Counted from the stretch's first letter, positions 1 through 6,286 are shown. The stretch is 7,518 nucleotides of DNA from Mucilaginibacter_A sp050954865 (GCA_050954865.1 JBPBQN010000203.1:1-7518), one strand, 5' to 3'. Numbers and translations are program-made. Notes: generated by a model from the letters alone, not told the origin.

Positions 1-2
1 TT

Positions 3-923
3 GACTTTGAGAAAAAGCTGAAGGCCATCCACGAAGAGATCAATATTGATGAGGTAAAAGAAGCATTAGGCATTCGCGAAAACCGGATCATTTCGTTGTG
101 GCACCAGCATCATTCAAAAATTTCTGTTGCTGCTTCCATCGCTATTTTTGCGGTGATGATGACTTTATTTTTTACCGGATATTTTCAAAATCAGCAATCG
201 CATTACAATGCGTTGCGCCGTGATCTGGACAACGTTAAACGTTCGCAAAATGCGTTGATCCGAGATATTACCGGCAAATCAGCACGCAAAACAAACCTTA
301 ATCCCGGAAATTTTGGCGGTACAGGTTTTGCCATAAATACAAGCGGCGATATCATTACCAATTACCACGTTATTGATGGCGCAGATTCTGTTTACGTGCA
401 AAATTCTAACGGCGAATCTTATAAAGTTAAGCCAATTTATACCAATAAAGATTATGATCTGGCCGTTTTGCGCATTACAGATTCTACTTTTAAACACTTG
501 AGCGCGTTGCCTTATGCCTTCAAAAAAACCAAAGCTGATTTGGGTGAAGATGTGATTACGTTAGGTTATCCAAAAGATTCTGTAGTAATTGGCAAAGGTT
601 ATTTAAGCTCATTTACGGGTTTTGATAACGATTCTTTGGCGTATCAGGTTGCAGTTCCGGTAAATCCTGGTAACAGCGGCGGACCGCTTTTGGATAGTTA
701 CGGTAATATAATTGGTATTATTAAAGGAAAACAAACGCAGGTTGATGGTGCTGCTTTTGCTACTAAATCCACGTATCTGATGAAAGCAATCCAATCGATT
801 CCTGCAGATTCTTCGGGTAAAAAAATCTATTTAAACAGCAAAAACCTGTTGTTTAAAATGAATCGGGAACAGCAGCTTAAAAAATTACAGAACTATGTTT
901 TTATGGTGAAAGTGTATAATTAA
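3..923 (+). CDS. Membrane-anchored trypsin-like serine protease (S1C-like, no PDZ), 5' partial
   Basis: The reading frame is open to the left edge, so the gene starts outside the window. A TTG at 96 is an internal Leu codon, because 31 further sense codons precede it. In the visible 306 residues, a charged, probably cytoplasmic segment (1-40) is followed by one hydrophobic transmembrane helix (about 41-61), a short polar, possibly coiled-coil linker (about 64-90), and a chymotrypsin-fold domain. The catalytic triad is visible: His in TNYHVIDGAD (codon 366-368), Asp in DYDLAVLRI (456-458) and Ser in NPGNSGGP (675-677). The topology suggests a protease domain held on the periplasmic side. DegP/DegS-type proteins normally carry a PDZ domain after the protease; here only a short tail follows, so the substrate and regulation are unclear. 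It could act in envelope stress or processing, but that is inference. The gene ends convergent to nuoD. Confidence 0.88.
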   Translation, partial: DFEKKLKAIHEEINIDEVKEALGIRENRIISLWHQHHSKISVAASIAIFAVMMTLFFTGYFQNQQSHYNALRRDLDNVKRSQNALIRDITGKSARKTNLNPGNFGGTGFAINTSGDIITNYHVIDGADSVYVQNSNGESYKVKPIYTNKDYDLAVLRITDSTFKHLSALPYAFKKTKADLGEDVITLGYPKDSVVIGKGYLSSFTGFDNDSLAYQVAVPVNPGNSGGPLLDSYGNIIGIIKGKQTQVDGAAFATKSTYLMKAIQSIPADSSGKKIYLNSKNLLFKMNREQQLKKLQNYVFMVKVYN

Positions 924-925
924 CG

Positions 926-939
926 ATGCTTCTTTTACC
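926..939 (-). repeat. Copy of the recurrent GGTAAAAGAAGCAT motif, 2 nt after the protease stop
   Basis: Read on the minus strand this is GGTAAAAGAAGCAT. The same 14-mer occurs at 4320-4333 (minus), again 2 nt beyond a stop codon (purE), and at 53-66 (plus) inside the protease coding region. The function is unknown. It may be the edge of a dispersed repeat unit, because both intergenic copies sit beside a palindromic element. Confidence 0.5.
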
Positions 940-957
940 GGTATAAAATTGAAGTAT

Positions 958-1049
958 TTTCGTTATGCCGAACTTGTTTAGGCATCTCATCATAAAGGTT
1001 AAAATTTGATTTTCTGGCAGGATGCTGAAACAAGTTCAGTATGACAAAA
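958..1049. repeat. Long imperfect inverted repeat between convergent genes
   Basis: The arms 958-986 and 1021-1049 are reverse complements at 23 of 29 positions, with three further G-U pairs possible in plus-strand RNA, around a 34-nt loop. The core of the left arm is GCCGAACTTGTTTAGGC. The element fills most of the spacer between the protease and nuoD stop codons. It could act as a bidirectional transcription block or 3' mRNA stabiliser. No clear U-tract follows on either strand, so it is not a textbook intrinsic terminator. Its left arm resembles the element at 4285-4310, which suggests a dispersed repeat family rather than a local structure. Confidence 0.75.
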
Positions 1050-1056
1050 GACAGGA

Positions 1057-2241
1057 CTAACGATCCAATTCGCCTAAAACAATATCAATAGATCCGATAA
1101 TTGCCACCAAATCTGCAATCATTACACCTTTGCTGATAGCTGGTAAAACGGATAAATTGTTAAAGCTTGGTCCGCGCGCTTTAATCCTTTTCGGGATTTC
1201 TGTTTTGCCATCTGCCTGATAATAAAAACCAAGTTCGCCTTTTGGGTTTTCGGCACGCATGTAATAATCCTGCGCTTTCGGGATGATTTTGCGGGGAAGT
1301 TTGCCACGCGGATCAAAATCCGGCGTACGTTTCAATTCTTTTTGCAAACGCTGAATGCACTGCTCAATCATCTTCAACGATTCACCAATTTCATCAATCC
1401 GAACCTTGAACCGATCCCAGCAATCGCCTAAAGTTCCCATTTCTCCTTTTCCAACCGGAATTTCAAAATCCAGTTCCGGATAAGCTGAGTAACCATCCAC
1501 ACGGCGTAAATCCCATTTCAAACCAGAACCACGCAACATCGGTCCGGAGCAACCGTAATTTATGGCAACATCCAACGGCAAAACGCCAACATTTGCGGTA
1601 CGGTTGATGAAAACCTGATTGTTGGTGAGTAACTCATTCAACTCCGTCATTTTGGGTTTAAAATAATCTACAAATTCCTGACAGCGTTCTTCAAAACCAA
1701 CCGGCAAATCGTAAAATAAACCACCCACCCAAATGTAATTGTACAGCATCCGCGCGCCTGAAGCCCATTCCAGCAAACCCATAATGTGCTCGCGATCGCG
1801 AAAACACCACAAAAATGGTGTAAAAGCTCCAATATCAATGCCGTAGGTTCCTAAAGCAATCAAGTGCGAACCAATGCGGTTTAGTTCACAAACCAAAACA
1901 CGAATATATTCTACGCGTTTCGGTATTTCTTTATCGATGCCCAGCATCCGTTCCACGCCCATTACAAACGCGTGGCTGCTATTCATCGATGCCAGATAAT
2001 CCAGCCGATCAGTAAACGGAATAGTTTGCTGATACGACATCGATTGCGCATGTTTCTCAAAACATCTGTGCAAATAGCCAACATGCGGAATCACTTCGTT
2101 TACAATTTCGCCATCGGTAATCAGTTCCAGCCGCAAAACGCCATGGGTTGATGGATGCTGCGGCCCCATATTCAGCACCAATTCTTCCGCACTCAGGTTT
2201 TGAATGCGTTGCTGATATCTTTTAAATGCTTCGTTTACCAT
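1057..2241 (-). CDS. nuoD: NADH-quinone oxidoreductase subunit D (complex I 49-kDa homologue)
   Basis: This is the quinone-site subunit of the peripheral arm of respiratory complex I, on the cytoplasmic face of the inner membrane. The 394-residue length is normal for the family. The N-terminal loop NMGPQHPSTHG (24-34) and the following GYLHRCFEKHAQ segment are hallmarks. His33 and Tyr82 lie 49 residues apart, the same separation as the quinone-binding His38/Tyr87 pair of Thermus Nqo4. Further conserved blocks are GAFTPFLWCFRDRE (138-151), GCSGPMLRGSG (230-240), and the C-terminal ARGPSFNNL and DLVAIIGSIDIVLGELDR. The ATG start lies 20 nt after the nuoC stop with no evident Shine-Dalgarno site, consistent with cotranscription with pdxH and nuoC. 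No nuoE follows: the next gene is convergent. Confidence 0.97.
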   Translation of the reverse strand: MVNEAFKRYQQRIQNLSAEELVLNMGPQHPSTHGVLRLELITDGEIVNEVIPHVGYLHRCFEKHAQSMSYQQTIPFTDRLDYLASMNSSHAFVMGVERMLGIDKEIPKRVEYIRVLVCELNRIGSHLIALGTYGIDIGAFTPFLWCFRDREHIMGLLEWASGARMLYNYIWVGGLFYDLPVGFEERCQEFVDYFKPKMTELNELLTNNQVFINRTANVGVLPLDVAINYGCSGPMLRGSGLKWDLRRVDGYSAYPELDFEIPVGKGEMGTLGDCWDRFKVRIDEIGESLKMIEQCIQRLQKELKRTPDFDPRGKLPRKIIPKAQDYYMRAENPKGELGFYYQADGKTEIPKRIKARGPSFNNLSVLPAISKGVMIADLVAIIGSIDIVLGELDR

Positions 2242-2261
2242 ATAAAAATCAGTGGCTATGA

Positions 2262-2756
2262 TTAGTCAATTTTGATGCCTTTATAATATTCCGCACTTTT
2301 ATAATTCTGGCGCAACGGGAAACCTTCCCAATCATCCGGCAGCAAAATACGGCGCAAATCCGGATGTCCTTCAAAATCAATTCCCAGTAAATCATAAGCT
2401 TCGCGCTCGTGCCAATCGGCTGTGCGATAAACGTTTACCAGCGTTGGAAAGGAGGGAAGCTGCTCCGGATCAGCAGGTTTTTCGGTACTAATTTTCAGCG
2501 TTAACTGTTTTTGAAAAGGAATGGAAGCCAAGTTATAAACTACGCCAAAACGGTTTTCATTGTCGTAATCCACACCGCTAAGGCAAGCCAAAAAATCAAA
2601 ATAGGTTTTCGGAGAATCACGCAAAAACAGACAAACATCGGCAATTTGCTTTGGGTTGATCAGCAATGCTGGTTGCAGGCCGCTGATTTCCTCGCCCAAA
2701 ATTAAACTTTCGCCAAATTGTGCCGATAAAAGAAGCTTTATCTCTTCAAAAATCAT
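2262..2756 (-). CDS. nuoC: NADH-quinone oxidoreductase subunit C (complex I 30-kDa homologue)
   Basis: This is a structural subunit of the complex I peripheral arm that packs against NuoD. At 164 residues it is a stand-alone NuoC, not the NuoCD fusion found in enterobacteria. The 30-kDa-subunit signature is at residues 115-152: WHEREAYDLLGIDFEGHP, then DLRRILLPDDWEGFPLRQNY. The N-terminal part (1-110) has the usual mixed alpha/beta pattern with FDFLACLSGVDY at 53-64. The start ATG overlaps the pdxH stop in an ATGA arrangement, so translation is probably coupled to pdxH. nuoD follows after 20 nt. nuoB, the usual upstream partner, is absent here. Confidence 0.96.
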   Translation of the reverse strand: MIFEEIKLLLSAQFGESLILGEEISGLQPALLINPKQIADVCLFLRDSPKTYFDFLACLSGVDYDNENRFGVVYNLASIPFQKQLTLKISTEKPADPEQLPSFPTLVNVYRTADWHEREAYDLLGIDFEGHPDLRRILLPDDWEGFPLRQNYKSAEYYKGIKID

Positions 2757-3400
2757 GGTGCTAACCGAACAATTTTCCAGTTTTGCTGATCTGCTTTTTT
2801 GTACAAAATACGATCATGCAAACGGCTTGAACGGCCCTGCCAAAACTCAATCCAGCGCGGTCTTAAAATATAACCGCCCCAGTTTGCCGGTTTGGGCACT
2901 TCTTTATTTTCGTATTCCTGTTCCAGCTGCTGCCATTTGGTTTCCAGTTCCTGGTGACTGCTAATCTCCTGACTTTGAGGTGATACCACCGCACCAATCT
3001 GGCTGCCTTTTGGCCGAGAATGGAAATAATTGGTAGAATAATCTTTACTTAACTTCTCAATTGTACCTTCAATACGGATTTGCCGTTCCATTTCAGGCCA
3101 GTAAAAAATCAGGCTGGCCAGCGGGTTTTTGGTGAGTTCTTTTCCTTTTCGGCTTAAATAATTGGTGTAAAATTTAAAGCCATCATCGCTAAAACCTTTC
3201 AGCAAAACAATACGCGCCGATGGGCGGCCATCTGTGGTTGCCGTAGCCAAAGTCATGGCATTGGGTTCGTATAATTTAGCGTTTATGGCATCGTTAAACC
3301 ATTTATCAAACTGCCTGATCGGGTTTGCATTCACATCCGCTTCCGATAACGTAGCCGCGCGGTAATCACGCCTCAAATTTTCTATAATTTCCTGTTCCAT
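2753..3400 (-). CDS. pdxH: Pyridoxamine/pyridoxine 5'-phosphate oxidase
   Basis: This is an FMN-dependent cytoplasmic enzyme that oxidises PNP or PMP to pyridoxal 5'-phosphate (EC 1.4.3.5), the last step of vitamin B6 synthesis and salvage. The 215 residues match the family length. Visible blocks are RIVLLKG (63-69) and YTNYLSRKGKEL (78-89) of the FMN fold, HSRPKGSQIGAVVSPQS (127-143), and the C-terminal signature EFWQGRSSRLHDR (185-197) ending in W-KIVRLAP. I chose the ATG at 3400 rather than the in-frame TTG at 3409. The TTG lies inside a perfect TAnnTTTG promoter element, and the ATG protein (MEQEIIENLRRDY) begins as expected for the family. Its TGA overlaps the nuoC ATG. It diverges from yqgE. 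Confidence 0.96.
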   Translation of the reverse strand: MEQEIIENLRRDYRAATLSEADVNANPIRQFDKWFNDAINAKLYEPNAMTLATATTDGRPSARIVLLKGFSDDGFKFYTNYLSRKGKELTKNPLASLIFYWPEMERQIRIEGTIEKLSKDYSTNYFHSRPKGSQIGAVVSPQSQEISSHQELETKWQQLEQEYENKEVPKPANWGGYILRPRWIEFWQGRSSRLHDRILYKKADQQNWKIVRLAP

Positions 3401-3406
3401 TTGCCA

Positions 3407-3414
3407 CAAATTTA
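3407..3414 (-). promoter_or_regulatory. Bacteroidota -7 promoter element for pdxH-nuoC-nuoD
   Basis: On the minus strand the sequence is TAAATTTG, an exact match to the Bacteroidota -7 consensus TAnnTTTG. Only 6 nt separate it from the pdxH ATG, so transcription would start at or next to that ATG and give a leaderless or nearly leaderless mRNA. I see no convincing -33 TTG at the usual distance, so the call rests on the -7 box and its position. Confidence 0.5.
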
Positions 3415-3571
3415 CAAAATGCAGCTTAGCAGTTGCCTGTATCCAACGTAAATTTTCAGCATAAAAAATAATTAAATGCTGTTTTTACCGGCGTTTTTTT
3501 GGGGTGAGGCTGAAGGCGAAATTGGCTTAAGAAATTCTTCAGTTCAAGATATTCAAAATTTATGTAATTAT

Positions 3572-3596
3572 TTTATGCAGATAAAAGAAGCATATC
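3572..3596 (+). promoter_or_regulatory. Conserved upstream motif TTTA-GC-GATAAAAGAAG-TATC, copy 1
   Basis: This lies in the divergent pdxH/yqgE spacer, 42 nt before the yqgE ATG. It contains GATAAAAGAAGCATATC, with GATA/TATC dyad ends. A very similar stretch sits in the other divergent spacer at 6175-6196 (GATAAAAGAAGTATC). It might be a regulator site or part of a dispersed repeat. Nothing else in the 238-bp spacer looks gene-like. Confidence 0.35.
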
Positions 3597-3625
3597 ATTT
3601 AAATAAGCAAATTTGTAGCACAACT

Positions 3626-3631
3626 AAAGGA
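3626..3631 (+). promoter_or_regulatory. Shine-Dalgarno-like AAAGGA for yqgE
   Basis: AAAGGA ends 7 nt before the ATG at 3639. This supports that ATG over the second in-frame ATG at 3651. Confidence 0.5.
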
Positions 3632-3638
3632 AAACACG

Positions 3639-4202
3639 ATGTTAAATACCATGAAACCGGCAACCGGCAGATTGCTTATTGCAGAACCTTTTATGTTAGA
3701 CCCTGAATTTAAACGTTCTGTGGTTTTGGTAACCGAATATAATGCGGATGGCGTGGTCGGTTTTGTGCTGAACCACGCTTCGGGTTTGTACATTAACGAT
3801 GGTGTGATTGATTTCCCCGAAACCGATGCTAAATTATTTACGGGCGGCCCTTGCAACAATGATCGACTGCATTTTGTGCATCGTTGTCCGGATAAAGTTC
3901 CGGGCGGAGTTGATATTGGCAGTGGCGTTTTTTGTGGTGGAGATTTTGAAGCCGTAAAGATGATGTTTCAGCTAAATCTGATTGGTAATAATGACATCAA
4001 ATTTTTCTTGGGTTATTCTGGCTGGGGCATCGAGCAACTCGACCGCGAACTGGAACTGAACAGCTGGATTGTTTCGGATAAGTTTAACCCGGATATGATT
4101 TTTAATGATGAAGAAGAAAATTTGTGGAAAGAAGCTGTAACTAATCTCGGCGAACGGTATGCGCATATTGTTAATTTTCCAACTAATCCGCAGTTAAATT
4201 AA
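3639..4202 (+). CDS. YqgE/AlgH family protein
   Basis: This is a small cytoplasmic protein of the YqgE/AlgH (DUF179) family, 187 residues, which is the normal length. Family features are the N-terminal GRLLIAEPF (10-18) and FKRSVVLVTEYNADGVVGFV (24-43), the LFTGGPC turn (66-72), the FFLGYSGWGIEQLDRELELN stretch (around 122-141) ending in SW, and the C-terminal ENLWKEAVTNLG. The biochemical role of the family is not settled; AlgH in Pseudomonas was named from alginate regulation, and transfer of that role here is unsafe. The first ATG is preferred because of the AAAGGA upstream. The gene diverges from pdxH and converges on purE. Confidence 0.93.
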   Translation: MLNTMKPATGRLLIAEPFMLDPEFKRSVVLVTEYNADGVVGFVLNHASGLYINDGVIDFPETDAKLFTGGPCNNDRLHFVHRCPDKVPGGVDIGSGVFCGGDFEAVKMMFQLNLIGNNDIKFFLGYSGWGIEQLDRELELNSWIVSDKFNPDMIFNDEEENLWKEAVTNLGERYAHIVNFPTNPQLN

Positions 4203-4284
4203 GGTTGATTTTATCGGACTTTGTTATATCGACCGCAGGGAAAGGTCTTAATTAAATAATAAGATTTCTATTACGCTTTGAGTA

Positions 4285-4310
4285 AGATTCCTCACTTTGT
4301 TCGGAATGAC
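4285..4310 (-). repeat. Palindromic intergenic repeat related to the 958-1049 element
   Basis: Read on the minus strand this begins GTCATTCCGAAC and ends GAGGAATCT, with a 5-bp stem (ATTCC/GGAAT) around an 11-nt loop. It matches the left arm of the first element (962-987) at 18 of 26 positions, sharing the CCGAAC and AGG-ATCT blocks. It lies between the convergent 3' ends of yqgE and purE, the same context as the first copy. The rest of this spacer (4203-4284) holds only a weak GACC/GGTC 4-bp hairpin at 4231-4247. Confidence 0.6.
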
Positions 4311-4318
4311 AGTTCGCC

Positions 4319-4333
4319 AATGCTTCTTTTACC
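4319..4333 (-). repeat. Copy of the GGTAAAAGAAGCATT motif, 2 nt after the purE stop
   Basis: On the minus strand this 15-mer is identical to plus-strand 53-67 and shares 14 nt with minus-strand 926-939. Like the latter it starts 2 nt beyond a stop codon and adjoins the palindromic repeat. Its role is unknown. Confidence 0.5.
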
Positions 4334-4335
4334 AC

Positions 4336-4857
4336 CTAAAATTCACAAGGAAAACCATCCTGTTTCATCTCCGCAGCAGATTCTTCTACTTTTTGAGCCA
4401 GGTTTTTTTTGAATTGAATGAGATTTTGAACCAGATATTCATCTCCTACAGACAAAATCTGCGCAGCCAAAATCCCCGCGTTTTTAGCTGCATTTAACGC
4501 AACTGTAGCAACCGGAATGCCGTTTGGCATCTGTAAAATGGAAAGCACAGAATCCCAGCCATCGATCGAATTACTGGATTTGATCGGCACACCAATTATC
4601 GGCAAATGTGTAAGCGAAGCCACCATTCCGGGCAAATGCGCCGCGCCGCCAGCTCCGGCAATAATCACTTTCAACCCACGGTCCGCAGCAGATTTGGCAT
4701 AATTGAACAGGCGCTCTGGTGTGCGATGCGCGGAAACTATGGTAATTTCAAATTCAACGCCAAGTTCTTTTAAAACATCAGCAGCATCCTGCATTACCGG
4801 CAAATCTGATTTGCTGCCCATAATGATGGCTATTTTTATAGAGGGATTTTGGTTCAT
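4336..4857 (-). CDS. purE: N5-carboxyaminoimidazole ribonucleotide mutase
   Basis: This enzyme converts N5-CAIR, the PurK product, to CAIR (EC 5.4.99.18) in de novo purine synthesis. It is a cytoplasmic class I PurE, normally an octamer. The 173 residues show the phosphate-binding MGSKSD (13-18), SAHRTP (42-47) with the probable catalytic His44, GAGGAAHLPGM (68-78) and QMPNGIPVATVAL (109-121). The ATG start gives the standard N-terminus, and the C-terminal helix is complete. It lies 93 nt downstream of purK on the same strand, so the pair probably forms an operon in purK-purE order. I see no promoter or Shine-Dalgarno site of its own. Confidence 0.97.
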   Translation of the reverse strand: MNQNPSIKIAIIMGSKSDLPVMQDAADVLKELGVEFEITIVSAHRTPERLFNYAKSAADRGLKVIIAGAGGAAHLPGMVASLTHLPIIGVPIKSSNSIDGWDSVLSILQMPNGIPVATVALNAAKNAGILAAQILSVGDEYLVQNLIQFKKNLAQKVEESAAEMKQDGFPCEF

Positions 4858-4922
4858 GGTTGGATGATTACTCGGTAATAGTTGGTTGTTAATAAGATGA
4901 TCAATATGTGAATAGTTATGAT

Positions 4923-4944
4923 CTATTAACCATAAGCTATTAAC
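4923..4944. repeat. Short direct repeat CTATTAAC x2 in the purK-purE spacer
   Basis: CTATTAAC occurs at 4923-4930 and 4937-4944, 14 bp apart, just after the purK stop. The 93-bp spacer is AT-rich, and chance repeats of this length are plausible. No hairpin strong enough to call a terminator is evident. Confidence 0.3.
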
Positions 4945-4950
4945 TGTTCC

Positions 4951-6090
4951 TCAACTCAAAACTTTCAAAGTTTTTTGCACATACCGCGCTTTTTCAATTG
5001 CTTTTTCGCGATTTGCATCTATAACTGTAACGTGTCCCATTTTGCGCATCGGTTTGGTTAACGCTTTGTTATAAAGATGCACATAAGCGCCGTCCAGTTT
5101 TAAAACATCTTCCAGACAATTGTAAATGGCTGGGCCTTCGTGGCCTTCTTCACCCAAAATATTAACCATTACGGCATTATTCAGGCAGGAAGTATCGCCC
5201 AAAGGCTGGTTGAAAATAGCGCGTAAATGCTGCTCAAATTGCGAAACCACGTTGCCTTCAATCGTTTGATGTCCGCTGTTGTGTGGCCGTGGTGCCAGTT
5301 CATTTACCAAAATATTGCCTTGTTTATCCAGAAACATTTCTACAGCCAGCAAACCTACAATATTCAGTTTTTCGGCAATTTGTACAGCAATTTGTTCGGC
5401 CCGCTGCTGTATTTCAAAGCTGAGCAGGGAAGGAGAAATCAAAAATTCTACCAGGTTGGCTTCCGGATTAAATTCCATTTCCACCAATGGGAAAGCTTTA
5501 CTTTCGCCGCTGCTGTTTCGTGCCACAATCACCGCAATTTCTTTTTCAAAATCAATCCATTCTTCAATCAAACTTGGTTCTGTAAAAGCACCGGCCAAAG
5601 AAGATTCATCCAAAACCTTGTACACGCCGTGGCCATCATAGCCATCTTTCCGCAGCTTTTGAATATATGGAAACGGAATGGGACTCGTTTTCAGTTCCTC
5701 TACAGAAGAAATAATTTTGAAAGCCGCCGTAGGAATATCATTTTCTTTAAAAAACTGTTTTTGCAAACCTTTATCCTGGATCAGCCGGATAATGCGCGAT
5801 TGCGGGTAAACCAACACGCCTTCGGTTTCCAATTGCGCCAATGCATCTACATTAACTTTTTCAATTTCGATGGTGAGCAAATCTACCTGTTTGCCAAAAT
5901 TATAAACCGTATCGTAATCGCTCAAAGCACCAACTACAAACTCATCGCAAAGCTTTTTGCAAGGCGCATTGCGGTCAGGATCAAGCACTTTAACAGTTAT
6001 GTTATAATTGATGGACTGCTGGATCAGCATTCGTCCCAATTGTCCGCCGCCCAAAATTCCCAGCTTCAAATCTCCGTAAAATGCTTTCAT
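4951..6090 (-). CDS. purK: N5-carboxyaminoimidazole ribonucleotide synthase (ATP-grasp)
   Basis: This ATP-grasp enzyme makes N5-CAIR from AIR, ATP and bicarbonate (EC 6.3.4.18), feeding PurE encoded next. The 379 residues match the family. The N-terminal domain carries LGILGGGQLGRM (10-21). TIEIEKVN (73-80) is at the substrate-binding region, QDKGLQKQFF (105-114) at the start of the ATP-grasp domain, and KLRKDGYDGHG (145-155) is the nucleotide-binding loop. VNELAPRPHNSGH (262-274) holds metal/ATP ligands, and KMGHVTV (350-356) is in the C-terminal domain. An in-frame TTG at 6102 would add four residues; I prefer the ATG at 6090 because it begins MKAFYGDLKLGILGGG and leaves a 20-nt gap to a good -7 element. 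It diverges from the AI-2E gene. Confidence 0.96.
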   Translation of the reverse strand: MKAFYGDLKLGILGGGQLGRMLIQQSINYNITVKVLDPDRNAPCKKLCDEFVVGALSDYDTVYNFGKQVDLLTIEIEKVNVDALAQLETEGVLVYPQSRIIRLIQDKGLQKQFFKENDIPTAAFKIISSVEELKTSPIPFPYIQKLRKDGYDGHGVYKVLDESSLAGAFTEPSLIEEWIDFEKEIAVIVARNSSGESKAFPLVEMEFNPEANLVEFLISPSLLSFEIQQRAEQIAVQIAEKLNIVGLLAVEMFLDKQGNILVNELAPRPHNSGHQTIEGNVVSQFEQHLRAIFNQPLGDTSCLNNAVMVNILGEEGHEGPAIYNCLEDVLKLDGAYVHLYNKALTKPMRKMGHVTVIDANREKAIEKARYVQKTLKVLS

Positions 6091-6110
6091 TTGATGGTAC
6101 AAGTTTGCTG

Positions 6111-6118
6111 CAAAAGTA
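6111..6118 (-). promoter_or_regulatory. Bacteroidota -7 promoter element for purK-purE
   Basis: On the minus strand the sequence is TACTTTTG, an exact TAnnTTTG match, ending 20 nt before the purK ATG. A TTTTTG (6134-6139 on the plus strand) lies 15 nt further upstream. That is slightly closer than the usual -33/-7 spacing, so the -33 assignment is weak. The predicted leader is about 14 nt. Confidence 0.55.
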
Positions 6119-6174
6119 CAAAATCAGTTTAAGCAAAAATTCAGATTGGATAAAATTGCTTTTTAATGCTGATT

Positions 6175-6196
6175 TTTAGCCGATAAAAGAAGTATC
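6175..6196 (+). promoter_or_regulatory. Conserved upstream motif TTTA-GC-GATAAAAGAAG-TATC, copy 2
   Basis: This lies in the 196-bp purK/AI-2E divergent spacer, 90 nt before the transporter start. It shares GATAAAAGAAG with GATA/TATC ends and the preceding TTTA-GC with 3572-3596 in the other divergent spacer. GCCGATAAAAGAAG also recurs at 2722-2735 inside nuoC, so some copies may be chance. Confidence 0.35.
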
Positions 6197-6286
6197 TACA
6201 ATCCAGTAAAATGAAATTGAACAAAAAATTTTAAGTTCCGTTAAGGAAGATTTTATCGTTATATACTATTCTAAAATATTTGCAGC

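Noticed and set aside
96..98. TTG as the start of the serine protease
   Set aside because: The frame continues upstream without a stop to the window edge with a plausible charged segment, so the gene is 5'-truncated rather than starting here.
2656..2964. 102-codon plus-strand frame spanning the pdxH-nuoC junction
   Set aside because: It is antisense to two well-supported genes and shows no recognisable protein features.
3476..3706. 76-codon plus-strand frame in the pdxH/yqgE spacer
   Set aside because: It runs out of frame into yqgE, has no good ribosome site, and its peptide looks like translated non-coding DNA.
4231..4247. GACC/GGTC hairpin in the yqgE/purE spacer as a terminator
   Set aside because: The stem is only 4 bp with a 9-nt loop and no following T-run.
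5227..6132. 301-codon open frame on the plus strand, antisense to purK
   Set aside because: It lies wholly over a clear purK gene and has a composition rich in Phe, Asn, Arg and Gln with no domain-like pattern, as expected for the reverse complement of a real gene.
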